NCBI GenBank assembly: GCA_023396415.1
Contig: JAEWWJ010000116.1
Span: 45,544 to 109,543, forward strand
Source: Bacteroidota bacterium
GTDB taxonomy: Bacteria; Bacteroidota; Bacteroidia; Bacteroidales; F082
Direction of reading: 5' to 3'
DNA: 64,000 nucleotides
The notes beneath the pieces were generated by a model. That model was not told where the DNA came from and ran no database searches. It saw nothing but the letters and a program-made list of their open reading frames with translations. The translations under genes and the position numbers were made by a program. Of this stretch, positions 36,142-44,445 are shown piece after piece (positions within the stretch are counted from its first letter, which is position 1; every line of letters begins with the position of its first letter).

Positions 36142-37101
36142 ATGGGTGATTACCAATGCACAATTAAAAAGTCGGTAAGTGTTGAAGGAACCGGGTTACA
36201 TACCGGCCAGCATGGCACCATCACTTTTCATCCTGCTCATGCAGGGCACGGCGTTAAATTTAGACGAGTTGACCAAAAGGATCAGCCCATCATCCCGGCC
36301 ATTATTGATTTTGTTGTTGACACTTCGCGCGGAACAACCATTGGTATTAATGGAACAAAAGTTTATACCATTGAACATGTCATGGCCTCACTCACAGGCT
36401 TAGGCATTGATAATGTGCTAATTGATGTGGATGTGGACGAAATGCCCATACGCGATGGCAGTGCAAAATATTTTGTTGAGGCACTTGAAACGGTAGGCCT
36501 CGAAGTGCAAGACCAACTCCGCGAATACATCCAAATTGACCGTGAAATTGCACTAAAAAATGACGAAAAAGGTTTCGAGATGCGCATTGTTCCATCAGAG
36601 GAATATGTAATTGACGTAACAATTGATTACAACACAGAGGTGCTCAACGTGCAACATGCCAGTTTGAAGCACCTACGCGATTTTAAAAATGAAATTGCCC
36701 CTTGCCGCACCTTCGTATTTTTACATGAGTTGGAGTTCTTACTCAAAAACAACCTCATCAAAGGTGGCGATCTCAGCAATGCCATCGTTTTTGTGAATCG
36801 GACGGTAACCCAAGACGAACTTGACCGCTTGGCCACCTTATTTAACAAACCCAAAGTGAAGGTGAAGGAGGGTATCCTCAATAACCTTGAACTTCATTTT
36901 CCAAACGAGCCTGCACGCCACAAGCTTTTAGATGTTGTAGGCGATTTGAGCTTGCTTGGAAAACGAATAAAAGGTCATGTAATAGCATTTAAACCTGGGC
37001 ATTATGCAAATACTGAATTTGCAAGGCTCATCAAAAAGCATAGCCTCACAAGCACACACACAAGCACACACACAAGCATACACACACAAATATCTTCATA
37101 A
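36142..37101 (+). CDS. lpxC: LpxC, UDP-3-O-acyl-GlcNAc deacetylase (separated from FabZ)
   Basis: 319 residues. Zinc-site and catalytic motifs are visible: TIEHVMASLTG (zinc His), DVDEMPIRDGSAKYF, RHKLLDVVGDLSLLG (zinc His and Asp) and GHVIAFKPGH (catalytic His). It removes the N-acetyl group at the committed step of lipid A synthesis. In Bacteroidota LpxC is normally the N-terminal half of one polypeptide with FabZ. Here the reading frame passes into a CA-rich tandem repeat, giving a KHSLTSTHTSTHTSIHTQ tail, and stops at TAA 37099-37101, which overlaps the fabZ ATG. The deacetylase domain itself is complete. Confidence 0.93.
   Translation: MGDYQCTIKKSVSVEGTGLHTGQHGTITFHPAHAGHGVKFRRVDQKDQPIIPAIIDFVVDTSRGTTIGINGTKVYTIEHVMASLTGLGIDNVLIDVDVDEMPIRDGSAKYFVEALETVGLEVQDQLREYIQIDREIALKNDEKGFEMRIVPSEEYVIDVTIDYNTEVLNVQHASLKHLRDFKNEIAPCRTFVFLHELEFLLKNNLIKGGDLSNAIVFVNRTVTQDELDRLATLFNKPKVKVKEGILNNLELHFPNEPARHKLLDVVGDLSLLGKRIKGHVIAFKPGHYANTEFARLIKKHSLTSTHTSTHTSIHTQISS
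37050..37087 (+). repeat. CA-rich tandem repeat at the lpxC/fabZ junction
   Basis: Three units: AAGCACACACAC (37050-37061), AAGCACACACAC (37062-37073) and a 14-base variant AAGCATACACACAC (37074-37087). The third unit is 2 bases longer. Loss of 2 bases here would put lpxC in frame with fabZ, whose frame is open through the repeat from 37044. Confidence 0.9.
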
Positions 37102-37574
37102 TGATGAAAGTACCCCCTTTCGATCTGCTCAAAGAACCCGTTTATGATGTTCAGCAGATTCAAAAGATTTTGCCGCATCGGCCACCTTTTTTGCTTATTG
37201 ACCGCATTTTAGAGCTTACCGATGACTATATCGTAGGGCTGAAAAATGTAACCATGAACGAGCCCTTTTTTGTAGGTCATTTTCCACAGGAACCGGTTAT
37301 GCCGGGTGTTTTGCAAATTGAAGCCATGGCACAAACAGGTGGCATTTTCGTTTTAAGCCAAGTGCCTGACCCGGAAAACTATATCACTTATTTCTTAAAA
37401 ATTGATGAAGCTAAGTTCAGGCAGAAAGTAGTGCCCGGCGACACCCTTATTTTTACCCTTGAGCTTACCTCGCCTGTTCGACGCGGAATTTGCAATATGC
37501 GCGGAGTGGCATACGTGGGCAATAAAGTAGTAACAGAAGCAAATCTCATGGCTCAAATTGCCAAGAAACAATAA
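37101..37574 (+). CDS. fabZ: FabZ, (3R)-hydroxyacyl-ACP dehydratase (separated from LpxC)
   Basis: 157 residues of the hot-dog fold. The motif HRPPFLLIDRI and the helix motif GHFPQEPVMPGVLQIEAMAQTGG carry the catalytic His and Glu. It dehydrates 3-hydroxyacyl-ACP in fatty-acid synthesis. The first ~20 residues (KVPPFDLLKEPVYDVQQIQKI) resemble the linker between the two halves of the fused LpxC/FabZ protein of the phylum, so this gene looks like the detached second half. ATG 37101 overlaps the lpxC stop as TAATG, so translation is probably coupled. Confidence 0.93.
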   Translation: MMKVPPFDLLKEPVYDVQQIQKILPHRPPFLLIDRILELTDDYIVGLKNVTMNEPFFVGHFPQEPVMPGVLQIEAMAQTGGIFVLSQVPDPENYITYFLKIDEAKFRQKVVPGDTLIFTLELTSPVRRGICNMRGVAYVGNKVVTEANLMAQIAKKQ

Positions 37575-37599
37575 CGAACAATAAAACTATCTCCAAAAG

Positions 37600-38388
37600 A
37601 TGAATCAACCTTTGGCCTACGTGCATCCTCAGGCAAAAATTGCCAGCAATGTGGTGATTGAACCATTTGTTAACATTGAAAAAAATGTAATTATCGAGGA
37701 AGGTACTTGGATCGGCAGCAATGTAACCATTATGGAAGGTGCCAGAATAGGAAAAAATTGCCGAATTTTCCCGGGTGCTGTAATCGCTGCTATGCCGCAG
37801 GACTTAAAATATGCCGGCGAAGAAACCATTGTAAAAATTGGCGATAATACCACCATCCGTGAGTTTGTTACCATCAACAGAGGCACCAAAGCCAGCTGGG
37901 AAACAGTGGTAGGAAGCAATTGTTTGCTCATGGCTTATGTTCATATTGCGCATGATTGCATCATTGGCAACAATGTCATTTTGGCCAATGCCTGCACCTT
38001 AGCGGGCCATATTCGCGTTGATGATTGGGCCATTATTGGAGGATTGGCTGCCGTGCACCAGTTTGTGCAAATTGGAACTCACTCCATGATCAGTGGTGGT
38101 GGTTTGGCACGCAAAGATGTGCCTCCGTTTACCAAAGCCGGTCGTGAGCCACTCTCGTATATCGGTGTCAACTCCATTGGATTGCGTCGGCGCGGGTTCA
38201 GTGATGAGCGCATCAATGCTATCCAAGACATCTATCGCACCATTTACCTCAAAGGACACAACGTAAGTCAGGCCCTTAGTCTTATTGAAGCCAATGTGCC
38301 GGCCTCACCCGATCGGGATGAAATCCTGAGTTTCATCAACAATTCAACGAGAGGCATTATGAAAGGTTACGGCAAATCAAGAGAGTAA
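37600..38388 (+). CDS. lpxA: LpxA, UDP-GlcNAc O-acyltransferase
   Basis: 262 residues: a left-handed beta helix of hexapeptide repeats (IASNVVIEPFVNIEKNVIIE onward), the catalytic His in AYVHIAHDCIIG, the family motif GGLAAVHQFVQIG, and the C-terminal helical domain starting with GLRRRGFSDERI. It transfers a 3-hydroxyacyl chain to UDP-GlcNAc, the first step of lipid A synthesis. Normal length; 25 bases after fabZ. Confidence 0.95.
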   Translation: MNQPLAYVHPQAKIASNVVIEPFVNIEKNVIIEEGTWIGSNVTIMEGARIGKNCRIFPGAVIAAMPQDLKYAGEETIVKIGDNTTIREFVTINRGTKASWETVVGSNCLLMAYVHIAHDCIIGNNVILANACTLAGHIRVDDWAIIGGLAAVHQFVQIGTHSMISGGGLARKDVPPFTKAGREPLSYIGVNSIGLRRRGFSDERINAIQDIYRTIYLKGHNVSQALSLIEANVPASPDRDEILSFINNSTRGIMKGYGKSRE

Positions 38389-38567
38389 TCAGGAGGTTTT
38401 TTAAGGAAAGAATCGCTGCCATCGGCCTTCTTCATCGCGAGAGCATTGACTTTCAGGGATTGTTGATTGCTGTTTTGTTACTATAGTACAAGATGTCGAA
38501 CAGGCATTTTGGAGGGTTTTTCAAACGAATATTCATACAATAAGGCTGTAAGTTTCAAGGAAACACC

Positions 38568-38575
38568 TAAATTTG
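38568..38575 (+). promoter_or_regulatory. Candidate -7 promoter box of efp (TAAATTTG)
   Basis: Exact TAnnTTTG 33 bases before the efp ATG at 38609. It overlaps the alternative upstream start codon at 38573, which argues against that start. Confidence 0.5.
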
Positions 38576-38608
38576 CAGCCTTATTTCTTTAAACATAATT
38601 CAATTTAT

Positions 38609-39175
38609 ATGGCAACAACTGCTGAGTTTAGAAACGGATTGATCATTGAGTTCAGTAATGATTTGTACTCAATTGTTGAGTTTCAGCATGTAAAACCCGG
38701 AAAAGGCGCTGCCTTTGTCCGTACAAGGTTAAGAAGTCTTAGAACCGGTAAGATATTACCCAATACTTTTCCTGCCGGAAGTAAAATCAATATCCAACGC
38801 GTCGAGCGTCGCCCGATGCAGTACCTCTACAACGATGGCGCTGATTACTTTTTTATGAATACAGAAAGTTTTGAGCAAATGCAAATTCCAAAAGAGCAGA
38901 TCAACGCACCACAGTTTTTGAAAGAAGGAAATGGTGTGGAGATTATGTATCACACTGATACTGATTCTGTTCTAACTTGCGAACTGCCTGCTACCGTTGT
39001 GCTTGAAGTCACTTATACCGAACCGGGCGAAAAAGGTAATACCGCCACCAACGCCATGAAAGAGGCTACCCTTGAAACCGGCGCTATGATTCGTGTTCCT
39101 TTGTTTATCAACATTGGCGATAAGATTAAAGTGAACACGGTTGAAGGTAGTTATTCGGAACGTGTTAAGGAATAA
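38609..39175 (+). CDS. efp: Translation elongation factor P
   Basis: 188 residues from ATG 38609 (ATTAEFRNGLIIEFSND), the standard EF-P N-terminus. The tip loop is VKPGKGAAFVRTRLRSLRTG, with the lysine at the position modified in many bacteria (PGKG), and the protein ends normally with the third OB domain (NIGDKIKVNTVEGSYSERV). EF-P relieves ribosome stalling at polyproline. Its place between lpxA and an lpxD-like gene is usual in Bacteroidota. Confidence 0.95.
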   Translation: MATTAEFRNGLIIEFSNDLYSIVEFQHVKPGKGAAFVRTRLRSLRTGKILPNTFPAGSKINIQRVERRPMQYLYNDGADYFFMNTESFEQMQIPKEQINAPQFLKEGNGVEIMYHTDTDSVLTCELPATVVLEVTYTEPGEKGNTATNAMKEATLETGAMIRVPLFINIGDKIKVNTVEGSYSERVKE

Positions 39176-39195
39176 TAACTTACAGAAGCTGTTCC

Positions 39196-40125
39196 ATGAA
39201 ATTTACCCCACCTTTACGCTTGGCAGATCTGGCTGCTTTAATTGGAGCCGAATTTGAAGGCGATCCCGAATTTTTGGTCAGCGGACTGAATGAAATTCAC
39301 ATGGTCGAAAAGGGTGATCTCACCTTTGTTGATCATCCGAAATACTACGACAAGGCCCTTCAATCCAACGCCACCACTATTCTCATCAACAAAAAAGTCG
39401 CTTGTCCCGAAGGCAAAGCTTTGCTTTTTCACGACAAACCCTTTGATGCTTTTATATCGTTGATATTAAAATACAGGGCCTTTGAGCCCTCGCCAAATAG
39501 CATCAGCCCTACGGCCGAAATTGGTGAAGGAACGATCATTCAGCCCGGTGCCTTTGTTGGAAATCATGTGAAGATTGGAAAAAACAGCCTTATCCATGCC
39601 AATGCCACGATTTACGACCATAGTGTGTTGGGCGACAACGTGATTCTTCATGCCAACTCGGTCATTGGTGCCGACGCGTATTATTTTCAACGGAGGCCTG
39701 AGGGTTATCGCAAATTTGAATCCTGTGGACGCGTAATCATTGAAGATGATGTGGAAATCGGCGCTTTGTGTAGCATTGACAAAGGCGTAACCGGTGATAC
39801 GATAATCGGTAAAGGAACCAAACTCGACAACCATTGTCAAATTGGACACGACACGGTGATTGGCCAAAACTGCTTGATTGGCTCTCACGCCGCCATTGCC
39901 GGAGTAACCAAAATCGAAGACGATGTTATCATTTGGGGGCGGGTTGCCATCAACAAAGACCTTGTGATCGGAAAAGGCGCCGTGATCTTGGCTACCTCTG
40001 CTGTTGATAAAAGCCTCGAAGGTGGCAAAACCTATTTTGGAGTGCCTGCCGAAGAAGCCCGAAAAAAATGGCGCGAAATGGCTGCAACACGCCAACTGCC
40101 TGATCTACTAGCAAAATTAAGATAA
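39196..40125 (+). CDS. Second LpxD-like hexapeptide acyltransferase
   Basis: 309 residues. An LpxD-type N-terminal domain (FTPPLRLADLAALIGAEFEGD) is followed by hexapeptide repeats with the catalytic-type His in CQIGHDTVIG. It is shorter than LpxD at 35.0 kb and lacks the long C-terminal helix. Such a paralogue after efp is common in Bacteroidota and is annotated as UDP-3-O-acylglucosamine N-acyltransferase; whether it acts on lipid A or on another nucleotide sugar is not known. Confidence 0.82.
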   Translation: MKFTPPLRLADLAALIGAEFEGDPEFLVSGLNEIHMVEKGDLTFVDHPKYYDKALQSNATTILINKKVACPEGKALLFHDKPFDAFISLILKYRAFEPSPNSISPTAEIGEGTIIQPGAFVGNHVKIGKNSLIHANATIYDHSVLGDNVILHANSVIGADAYYFQRRPEGYRKFESCGRVIIEDDVEIGALCSIDKGVTGDTIIGKGTKLDNHCQIGHDTVIGQNCLIGSHAAIAGVTKIEDDVIIWGRVAINKDLVIGKGAVILATSAVDKSLEGGKTYFGVPAEEARKKWREMAATRQLPDLLAKLR

Positions 40126-40126
40126 T

Positions 40127-40154
40127 AAAAAAAGGAGCTAAGGCTCCTTTTTTT
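40127..40154. terminator. Bidirectional terminator between the lpxD-like gene and the O-antigen ligase gene
   Basis: AAAGGAGC / GCTCCTTT stem with a 4-base loop, flanked by an A-run and a T-run, located between two convergent stops. Confidence 0.85.
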
Positions 40155-41631
40155 ATTTCTTGATGGAGGGAGTTTCTTCTTGAGGTTCGTCTGCTTCGGG
40201 TAGTGCAACCTCAGATTGTGCGTTCAAATCCATGACCACGATAATAGCCATGCAGCCCCAAACAGGAATAGAAAGCTTGTCAGTATCAAGAAAGTTGTTG
40301 AGCAAACCATGCACAAAATAGCTTATTAAAGCCAGCGTAGCCGTCATTGTGATGATGCGGTTGCTTTTATTGGTTTGTTTTTGGTAGGCTTTCAAACCTC
40401 GGTACACCATCACACCTACCAATAAAAACATGATGAACATGCCGAGAAAACCCATTTCGGCCATTGGCCCAATGTATTCGCTGTGTGCATTGCCCATATC
40501 GCCGGCGTTGGTGCTGATAATAGTTTTTTCTTTCGAGCGTTGGTAAGGTCCGTAAACAAATTGGTAAGTGCCTGGTCCCCATCCAAAGTAAGGTCTTTCT
40601 TGAAACAAACGGATGGCGGCCTGCCACCTGTTGATGCGTTCCAGATTAGAAGCATCGGACGAAATATTTGAGATAGATTGAATGTGTTCGACCAAATCGG
40701 TGGACGAATCTTGCTTGTTTTTCTCCAATGCATCAATAATTTGGTGCTGAAAAGTTATAAACACAAAAATTACTGCTACAATGGAAAGTAAGATATACCT
40801 GAATTTAATGCGCAAGTAAACAGCGAGGAAAACAGCCAGTGCAGCCACCAAACTGATCCAGGCGGCACGGCTTAACGACAAAACAGTGGCTACCGTGAGT
40901 AAAACAACCATGGTAACAACCCAAAAACGTTTGATTTTCGATAGATTGGGATAAAACAAATATCCAAAGCTCAAGATCAAAAACATGGCCAAAGCAGCCC
41001 CGTAAGCGGTGTGGTCATTGTAAAGTGGCGACATCACCCAGTGCGCCGAGTTGTCGCTGAAATTATAGCTGGCGTGATTGATGATGGTGTACGCAATCAC
41101 AATCACCAACCCAAAGTTATAAAGCCAAATAAAACGATGGATGTTGGATGTTTTCTTAAAAATCAATGCGCCAAAGAAGTAAGCCGGAATCACAAACCAC
41201 ATGCGCGACACAATATATTTGATAGAAACAATCGGAAGCTCGCTGGTGAAGGTGGTGATGAGCATCCAAGTAAACATCAAATAAATAACCAATGAAATGG
41301 GATGATAGGCAATTTTTTTATCGTAGTGTTTTTCATGTAACAACTTGATTAGAAACAAGATCATTACACCAAACAACATAGGTTCGGCAGGCAGTGAAAC
41401 TCCCAAGCCTATATCCATATCTTCTACATTAAGCGAAAGGGGGACGAGAAAACTGATGAGTAAAAAAACTTTGTCGAGCGAAAAAATGTACAACAACAAA
41501 ACTCCCAAAACCAACGGAAGAGCAAAAGCGTAGTAGAAATCTTTGTGCACCACAAGGTATAAGTTCACAGCAAGAAAAAATGCTGCAAAAAGATAAACCC
41601 ATGCTATTTTGATGCGGTCAGTCAAAATCAT
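40153..41631 (-). CDS. O-antigen ligase-like polysaccharide membrane protein (Wzy_C family)
   Basis: 492 residues with about 11-12 membrane helices and a large periplasmic loop (~300-395) that contains the family-type segment ERPYFGWGPGTYQFVYGPY followed by NAHSEYIGPMAEMGFLG. The H and E in AHSEY are the conserved residues of Wzy_C proteins. It would polymerise glycans or ligate them to a lipid carrier in the inner membrane. The two Wzz-like genes upstream in the same operon support a polysaccharide-assembly role. Ligase and polymerase cannot be told apart from sequence. Confidence 0.82.
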   Translation of the reverse strand: MILTDRIKIAWVYLFAAFFLAVNLYLVVHKDFYYAFALPLVLGVLLLYIFSLDKVFLLISFLVPLSLNVEDMDIGLGVSLPAEPMLFGVMILFLIKLLHEKHYDKKIAYHPISLVIYLMFTWMLITTFTSELPIVSIKYIVSRMWFVIPAYFFGALIFKKTSNIHRFIWLYNFGLVIVIAYTIINHASYNFSDNSAHWVMSPLYNDHTAYGAALAMFLILSFGYLFYPNLSKIKRFWVVTMVVLLTVATVLSLSRAAWISLVAALAVFLAVYLRIKFRYILLSIVAVIFVFITFQHQIIDALEKNKQDSSTDLVEHIQSISNISSDASNLERINRWQAAIRLFQERPYFGWGPGTYQFVYGPYQRSKEKTIISTNAGDMGNAHSEYIGPMAEMGFLGMFIMFLLVGVMVYRGLKAYQKQTNKSNRIITMTATLALISYFVHGLLNNFLDTDKLSIPVWGCMAIIVVMDLNAQSEVALPEADEPQEETPSIKK

Positions 41632-41636
41632 TAAGT

Positions 41637-42608
41637 TTAAAGTTGGCTCTTCTTTTGGGTTACCGGGTTTCTTGCGTCAATAATAAAAATGGCAACGAGG
41701 GTAAGCAAAAAAGCCCCCAAACCAGCGAAAAGCACTACGATCCAACGCACGGGATAAGCTTTTTTGTCGGAAGGAAAAGGCTTGCTGATGATGTTGGAAT
41801 AGGTGAGTTTAGACCGGTTAAAGCGTTGCGCTTGTTCCAAATCGAGTTTTATATCAACGAAAGTGCGGGCTTCATGTTGCAACATCTCGATAAGGGTAAG
41901 CAGCTCGCCACCATGTTTTTCGATATTGGTTTTGAGTTCCATCACCCCTTTGGTGTTGATATTGCTGCCATTGTTGCCATAAACGGTTCGCAGGTAACCT
42001 TTCATTATTTCTTGCGATTGTGCGCTATAATCAATCAATCCATACTCATTTCCAAGTACATAGAGCCGATTTTGAAGCGAGTCAATGAGTTCTTTTTTTG
42101 CCCGGAGTTGTTCGTTATACATCTCAATCACTTCGCTCGATTTGCTTTTATGGAGCGAGGCCACTTTTCTGTCGTACAATTTCAAAATTTCTGAAGCCAT
42201 GGCTGCTGCTTGCTCGGGGTCTTTATCGCGCACCGAAACAGAGATGGCTTCATAGGCCGTTTTGCTGATTTTAACGTTTTGATGGTATTCGGCAAAAAGT
42301 GCGGTGTGGTAATATTTGTATTGTGGATCAATTTTGTAGTGCTCTGCAAGATTGAACCTCAGTATCATTGAATCAACGATATCCTGCGATTGTAAAATCT
42401 GTAACATTTGTTCCGTTTCGCTTTCATCGGAATAACTGTTGATGTTGGCCGGATACACCACGGCTTCTGACCTGTACATTGGGGTGATAAATGCCGAACC
42501 GGAAAAAATCATGCCTGCTACTGCTGCGGCAATGGTAATGACAGCAAGGTGTGAGCGCCATTTAAGGATCAGGTTGACAAAAGAAGTGTTGTTAAAATAA
42601 TTGTCCAT
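41637..42608 (-). CDS. Wzz-like polysaccharide chain-length regulator (1)
   Basis: 323 residues. N-terminal helix (~18-38), a periplasmic domain opening with PMYRSEAVVYP and containing heptad-rich coiled coil (~140-215), and a C-terminal helix (~288-310) after the proline-containing SKPFPSDKKAYPVRW. This is the Wzz plan without a BY-kinase domain. It sets polymer length together with the neighbouring Wzy-like protein. Confidence 0.85.
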   Translation of the reverse strand: MDNYFNNTSFVNLILKWRSHLAVITIAAAVAGMIFSGSAFITPMYRSEAVVYPANINSYSDESETEQMLQILQSQDIVDSMILRFNLAEHYKIDPQYKYYHTALFAEYHQNVKISKTAYEAISVSVRDKDPEQAAAMASEILKLYDRKVASLHKSKSSEVIEMYNEQLRAKKELIDSLQNRLYVLGNEYGLIDYSAQSQEIMKGYLRTVYGNNGSNINTKGVMELKTNIEKHGGELLTLIEMLQHEARTFVDIKLDLEQAQRFNRSKLTYSNIISKPFPSDKKAYPVRWIVVLFAGLGAFLLTLVAIFIIDARNPVTQKKSQL

Positions 42609-42637
42609 GATTTCCCATTTTTGCTGTTGTTGCGGAA

Positions 42638-43729
42638 TTATTGCTTGTTTAAAGTTCTTGATGAATCGCCGGCTGAGGTGGGTAAAGGGTTGTATTGAAG
42701 TTTTTTTTTTACTTCAGCCGACATGAATTTGTCAAAGGCAATGGTGATGACCAGACTAAGCGCGATAGTGGAGAAAAAGGCGATGACCAAGATGAGCCAA
42801 CGGATAGGATAGGCCTTTTTTTCGGCTTCGTAAGCGTTGGTTACAACAAATTTGTGCGGAAGGTTTTCAGTGGCATCTACTTTAGCCTCGTCGTATTTGG
42901 CTTTAATTTGCGACAATTGTTTGCGTTCGTGTTCCAACATATCGCGGAGCGAAACATAAGTGCCTCCGTATTCCGAGAGTACGCTCAGGCGCTGCTCAAT
43001 CGCTTTTACGCCCTTGCTGTTGTTGCCTTTGGCCAATTCTACGGCCAGCTGTTGGTTGAGCATCTCAGCTTGACTTTCATAGTCGTTGATGCCCATTCGG
43101 CGGATCACGTTGAGTGAATCTTCCATTGCCCGCACTTCGTTTTTGAGCTTGAAATATTCATTTTCAACGATCACAAAAGCGCGTGAAGCAACTTCTTTTT
43201 GCATCTGGTTCATCGTTGAATCAAACAGCTCGGCAATATTGTTGGCAATGAGCGAGGCCAGACGGGGTTCTTTGTCGAGAACGGTAATCTTCACTGCCAT
43301 ATACTCGGTGCGGCGAAACTTGATTTTGCTTTCGTAGGCATCGTAAAGACGTGTAAAACGGTAGTCGGAGTTGGGCTTGATGCCGTAGTGGCTCATCAAA
43401 TCGTATTTTTCGATGATGCGGTCGCGTATTTTATTGGAGTTGAGAATCTGCAACATACGCTCTGTTTGCTCGTCTTCGCCAATCTCAAGCAAGTCTTTGT
43501 TGGTGTTGAAGTTGGTGCTCAGCAACAGCTTTGAAATGGAATTGGAGGAGGTAGGGTAGAGGATGACCGTTGACTTATACAACGGCGTTATGAACAATGG
43601 ACCGCTGAAAATGTAGGCCAACACAATAGATAAAATGCCAATGATTACAAGCGGTCGCCTGTAACGAATGATAATTTTTAACAGGCCCAAGCTCGACAAA
43701 TCAGAATCCTGCTGTTGCTGCATCTGCAC
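42638..43729 (-). CDS. Wzz-like polysaccharide chain-length regulator (2)
   Basis: 363 residues, a paralogue of the adjacent gene (shared ITPLYKS, QMLQIL/RMLQIL, EKKAYPIRW). N-terminal helix (~30-50), periplasmic coiled-coil domain, C-terminal helix (~310-332) and a short cytoplasmic tail. It begins the three-gene minus-strand polysaccharide operon; a TACTTTTG -7 box lies at 43753-43760 on the minus strand. The tandem pair looks like a gene duplication. Confidence 0.85.
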   Translation of the reverse strand: MQMQQQQDSDLSSLGLLKIIIRYRRPLVIIGILSIVLAYIFSGPLFITPLYKSTVILYPTSSNSISKLLLSTNFNTNKDLLEIGEDEQTERMLQILNSNKIRDRIIEKYDLMSHYGIKPNSDYRFTRLYDAYESKIKFRRTEYMAVKITVLDKEPRLASLIANNIAELFDSTMNQMQKEVASRAFVIVENEYFKLKNEVRAMEDSLNVIRRMGINDYESQAEMLNQQLAVELAKGNNSKGVKAIEQRLSVLSEYGGTYVSLRDMLEHERKQLSQIKAKYDEAKVDATENLPHKFVVTNAYEAEKKAYPIRWLILVIAFFSTIALSLVITIAFDKFMSAEVKKKLQYNPLPTSAGDSSRTLNKQ

Positions 43730-43863
43730 TTACTTTAGATTTTTAAAGAAGCCAAAAGTAGGCAATTTTCTCCAAATTGAGCTGTCAAAAATAGGATAGC
43801 AAATTTGACCGGTGAAAATGTAAATTTCAAGGGCTTCAAGTGCTGAAAATTGAAGCAGAATCG

Positions 43864-44409
43864 TCAGGTTTTCAGCATAGAAATTGTCAAAAGCTCTTGG
43901 CAGCCGGAGCAAAATCCTGTATCTTTTTGATCTATATCTTCAACGTAAGTGCTTGACTGCATGACGCATCTGGGCTGCCGGCAATGTACCAATCCAAAGC
44001 AATGCCCCAGCTCGTGGTTGATTTCTTTGATCAAGCGTTGTTTGAAAAGTTTCGGATTCATTTTAAGGCCATAGCGTTCATTTCCAAGCCTATGGCTTGA
44101 TGCAATTCCCGATTTTCCGTTGAGGTAGGCCTGTCCATAGATGTAGGTGAGAATGGGAATAAACAAATCAACCTCGAAGAGCCCCATCGTTTTTGTGTTT
44201 TCGTCGGTGTTTTTAGTGTCAATCAGTTTGAGCAAATCATTGCCATTGTATTGCTTTCGGGCCGAATCGAAAAAAGGGCTTAAATCTTCGTACTCCTCCT
44301 GCACTTCCACCGGAATTCGGAAAGTGGCTTGCACTTCGTGGCTCATTTCTTGAAGAAAAATTTTGTCGAAGTTGCCGAGGTTAATAAGTATGATTCGAAG
44401 TGCTGTCAT
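43864..44409 (-). CDS. amzA: Archaemetzincin-family zinc metalloprotease
   Basis: 181 residues with the full archaemetzincin signature: HELGHCFGLVHC (HExxHxxGxxHC zinc site), then CX4C and CVM (the Met-turn-like CxM), and a second CxxC (CSGC) ~16 residues later. The cysteines probably bind a structural zinc. Archaemetzincins are small cytoplasmic peptidases known mainly from archaea and vertebrates, with scattered bacterial copies. The gene starts 36 bases after the sigma-54 response regulator in the same direction, so it is probably the last gene of that operon. Its substrate is unknown. Confidence 0.88.
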   Translation of the reverse strand: MTALRIILINLGNFDKIFLQEMSHEVQATFRIPVEVQEEYEDLSPFFDSARKQYNGNDLLKLIDTKNTDENTKTMGLFEVDLFIPILTYIYGQAYLNGKSGIASSHRLGNERYGLKMNPKLFKQRLIKEINHELGHCFGLVHCRQPRCVMQSSTYVEDIDQKDTGFCSGCQELLTISMLKT

Positions 44410-44445
44410 GCCTGTTTTGTGGAATTCCGGATTTTAAAAGCTTGG

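Noticed and set aside
37050..37101. Programmed ribosomal frameshift joining LpxC and FabZ
   Set aside because: No slippery heptamer or downstream pseudoknot is apparent; the TAATG overlap gives a simpler coupling by re-initiation.
41643..42194. 183-codon plus-strand reading frame
   Set aside because: Lies entirely antisense to the first Wzz-like gene, with no family resemblance.
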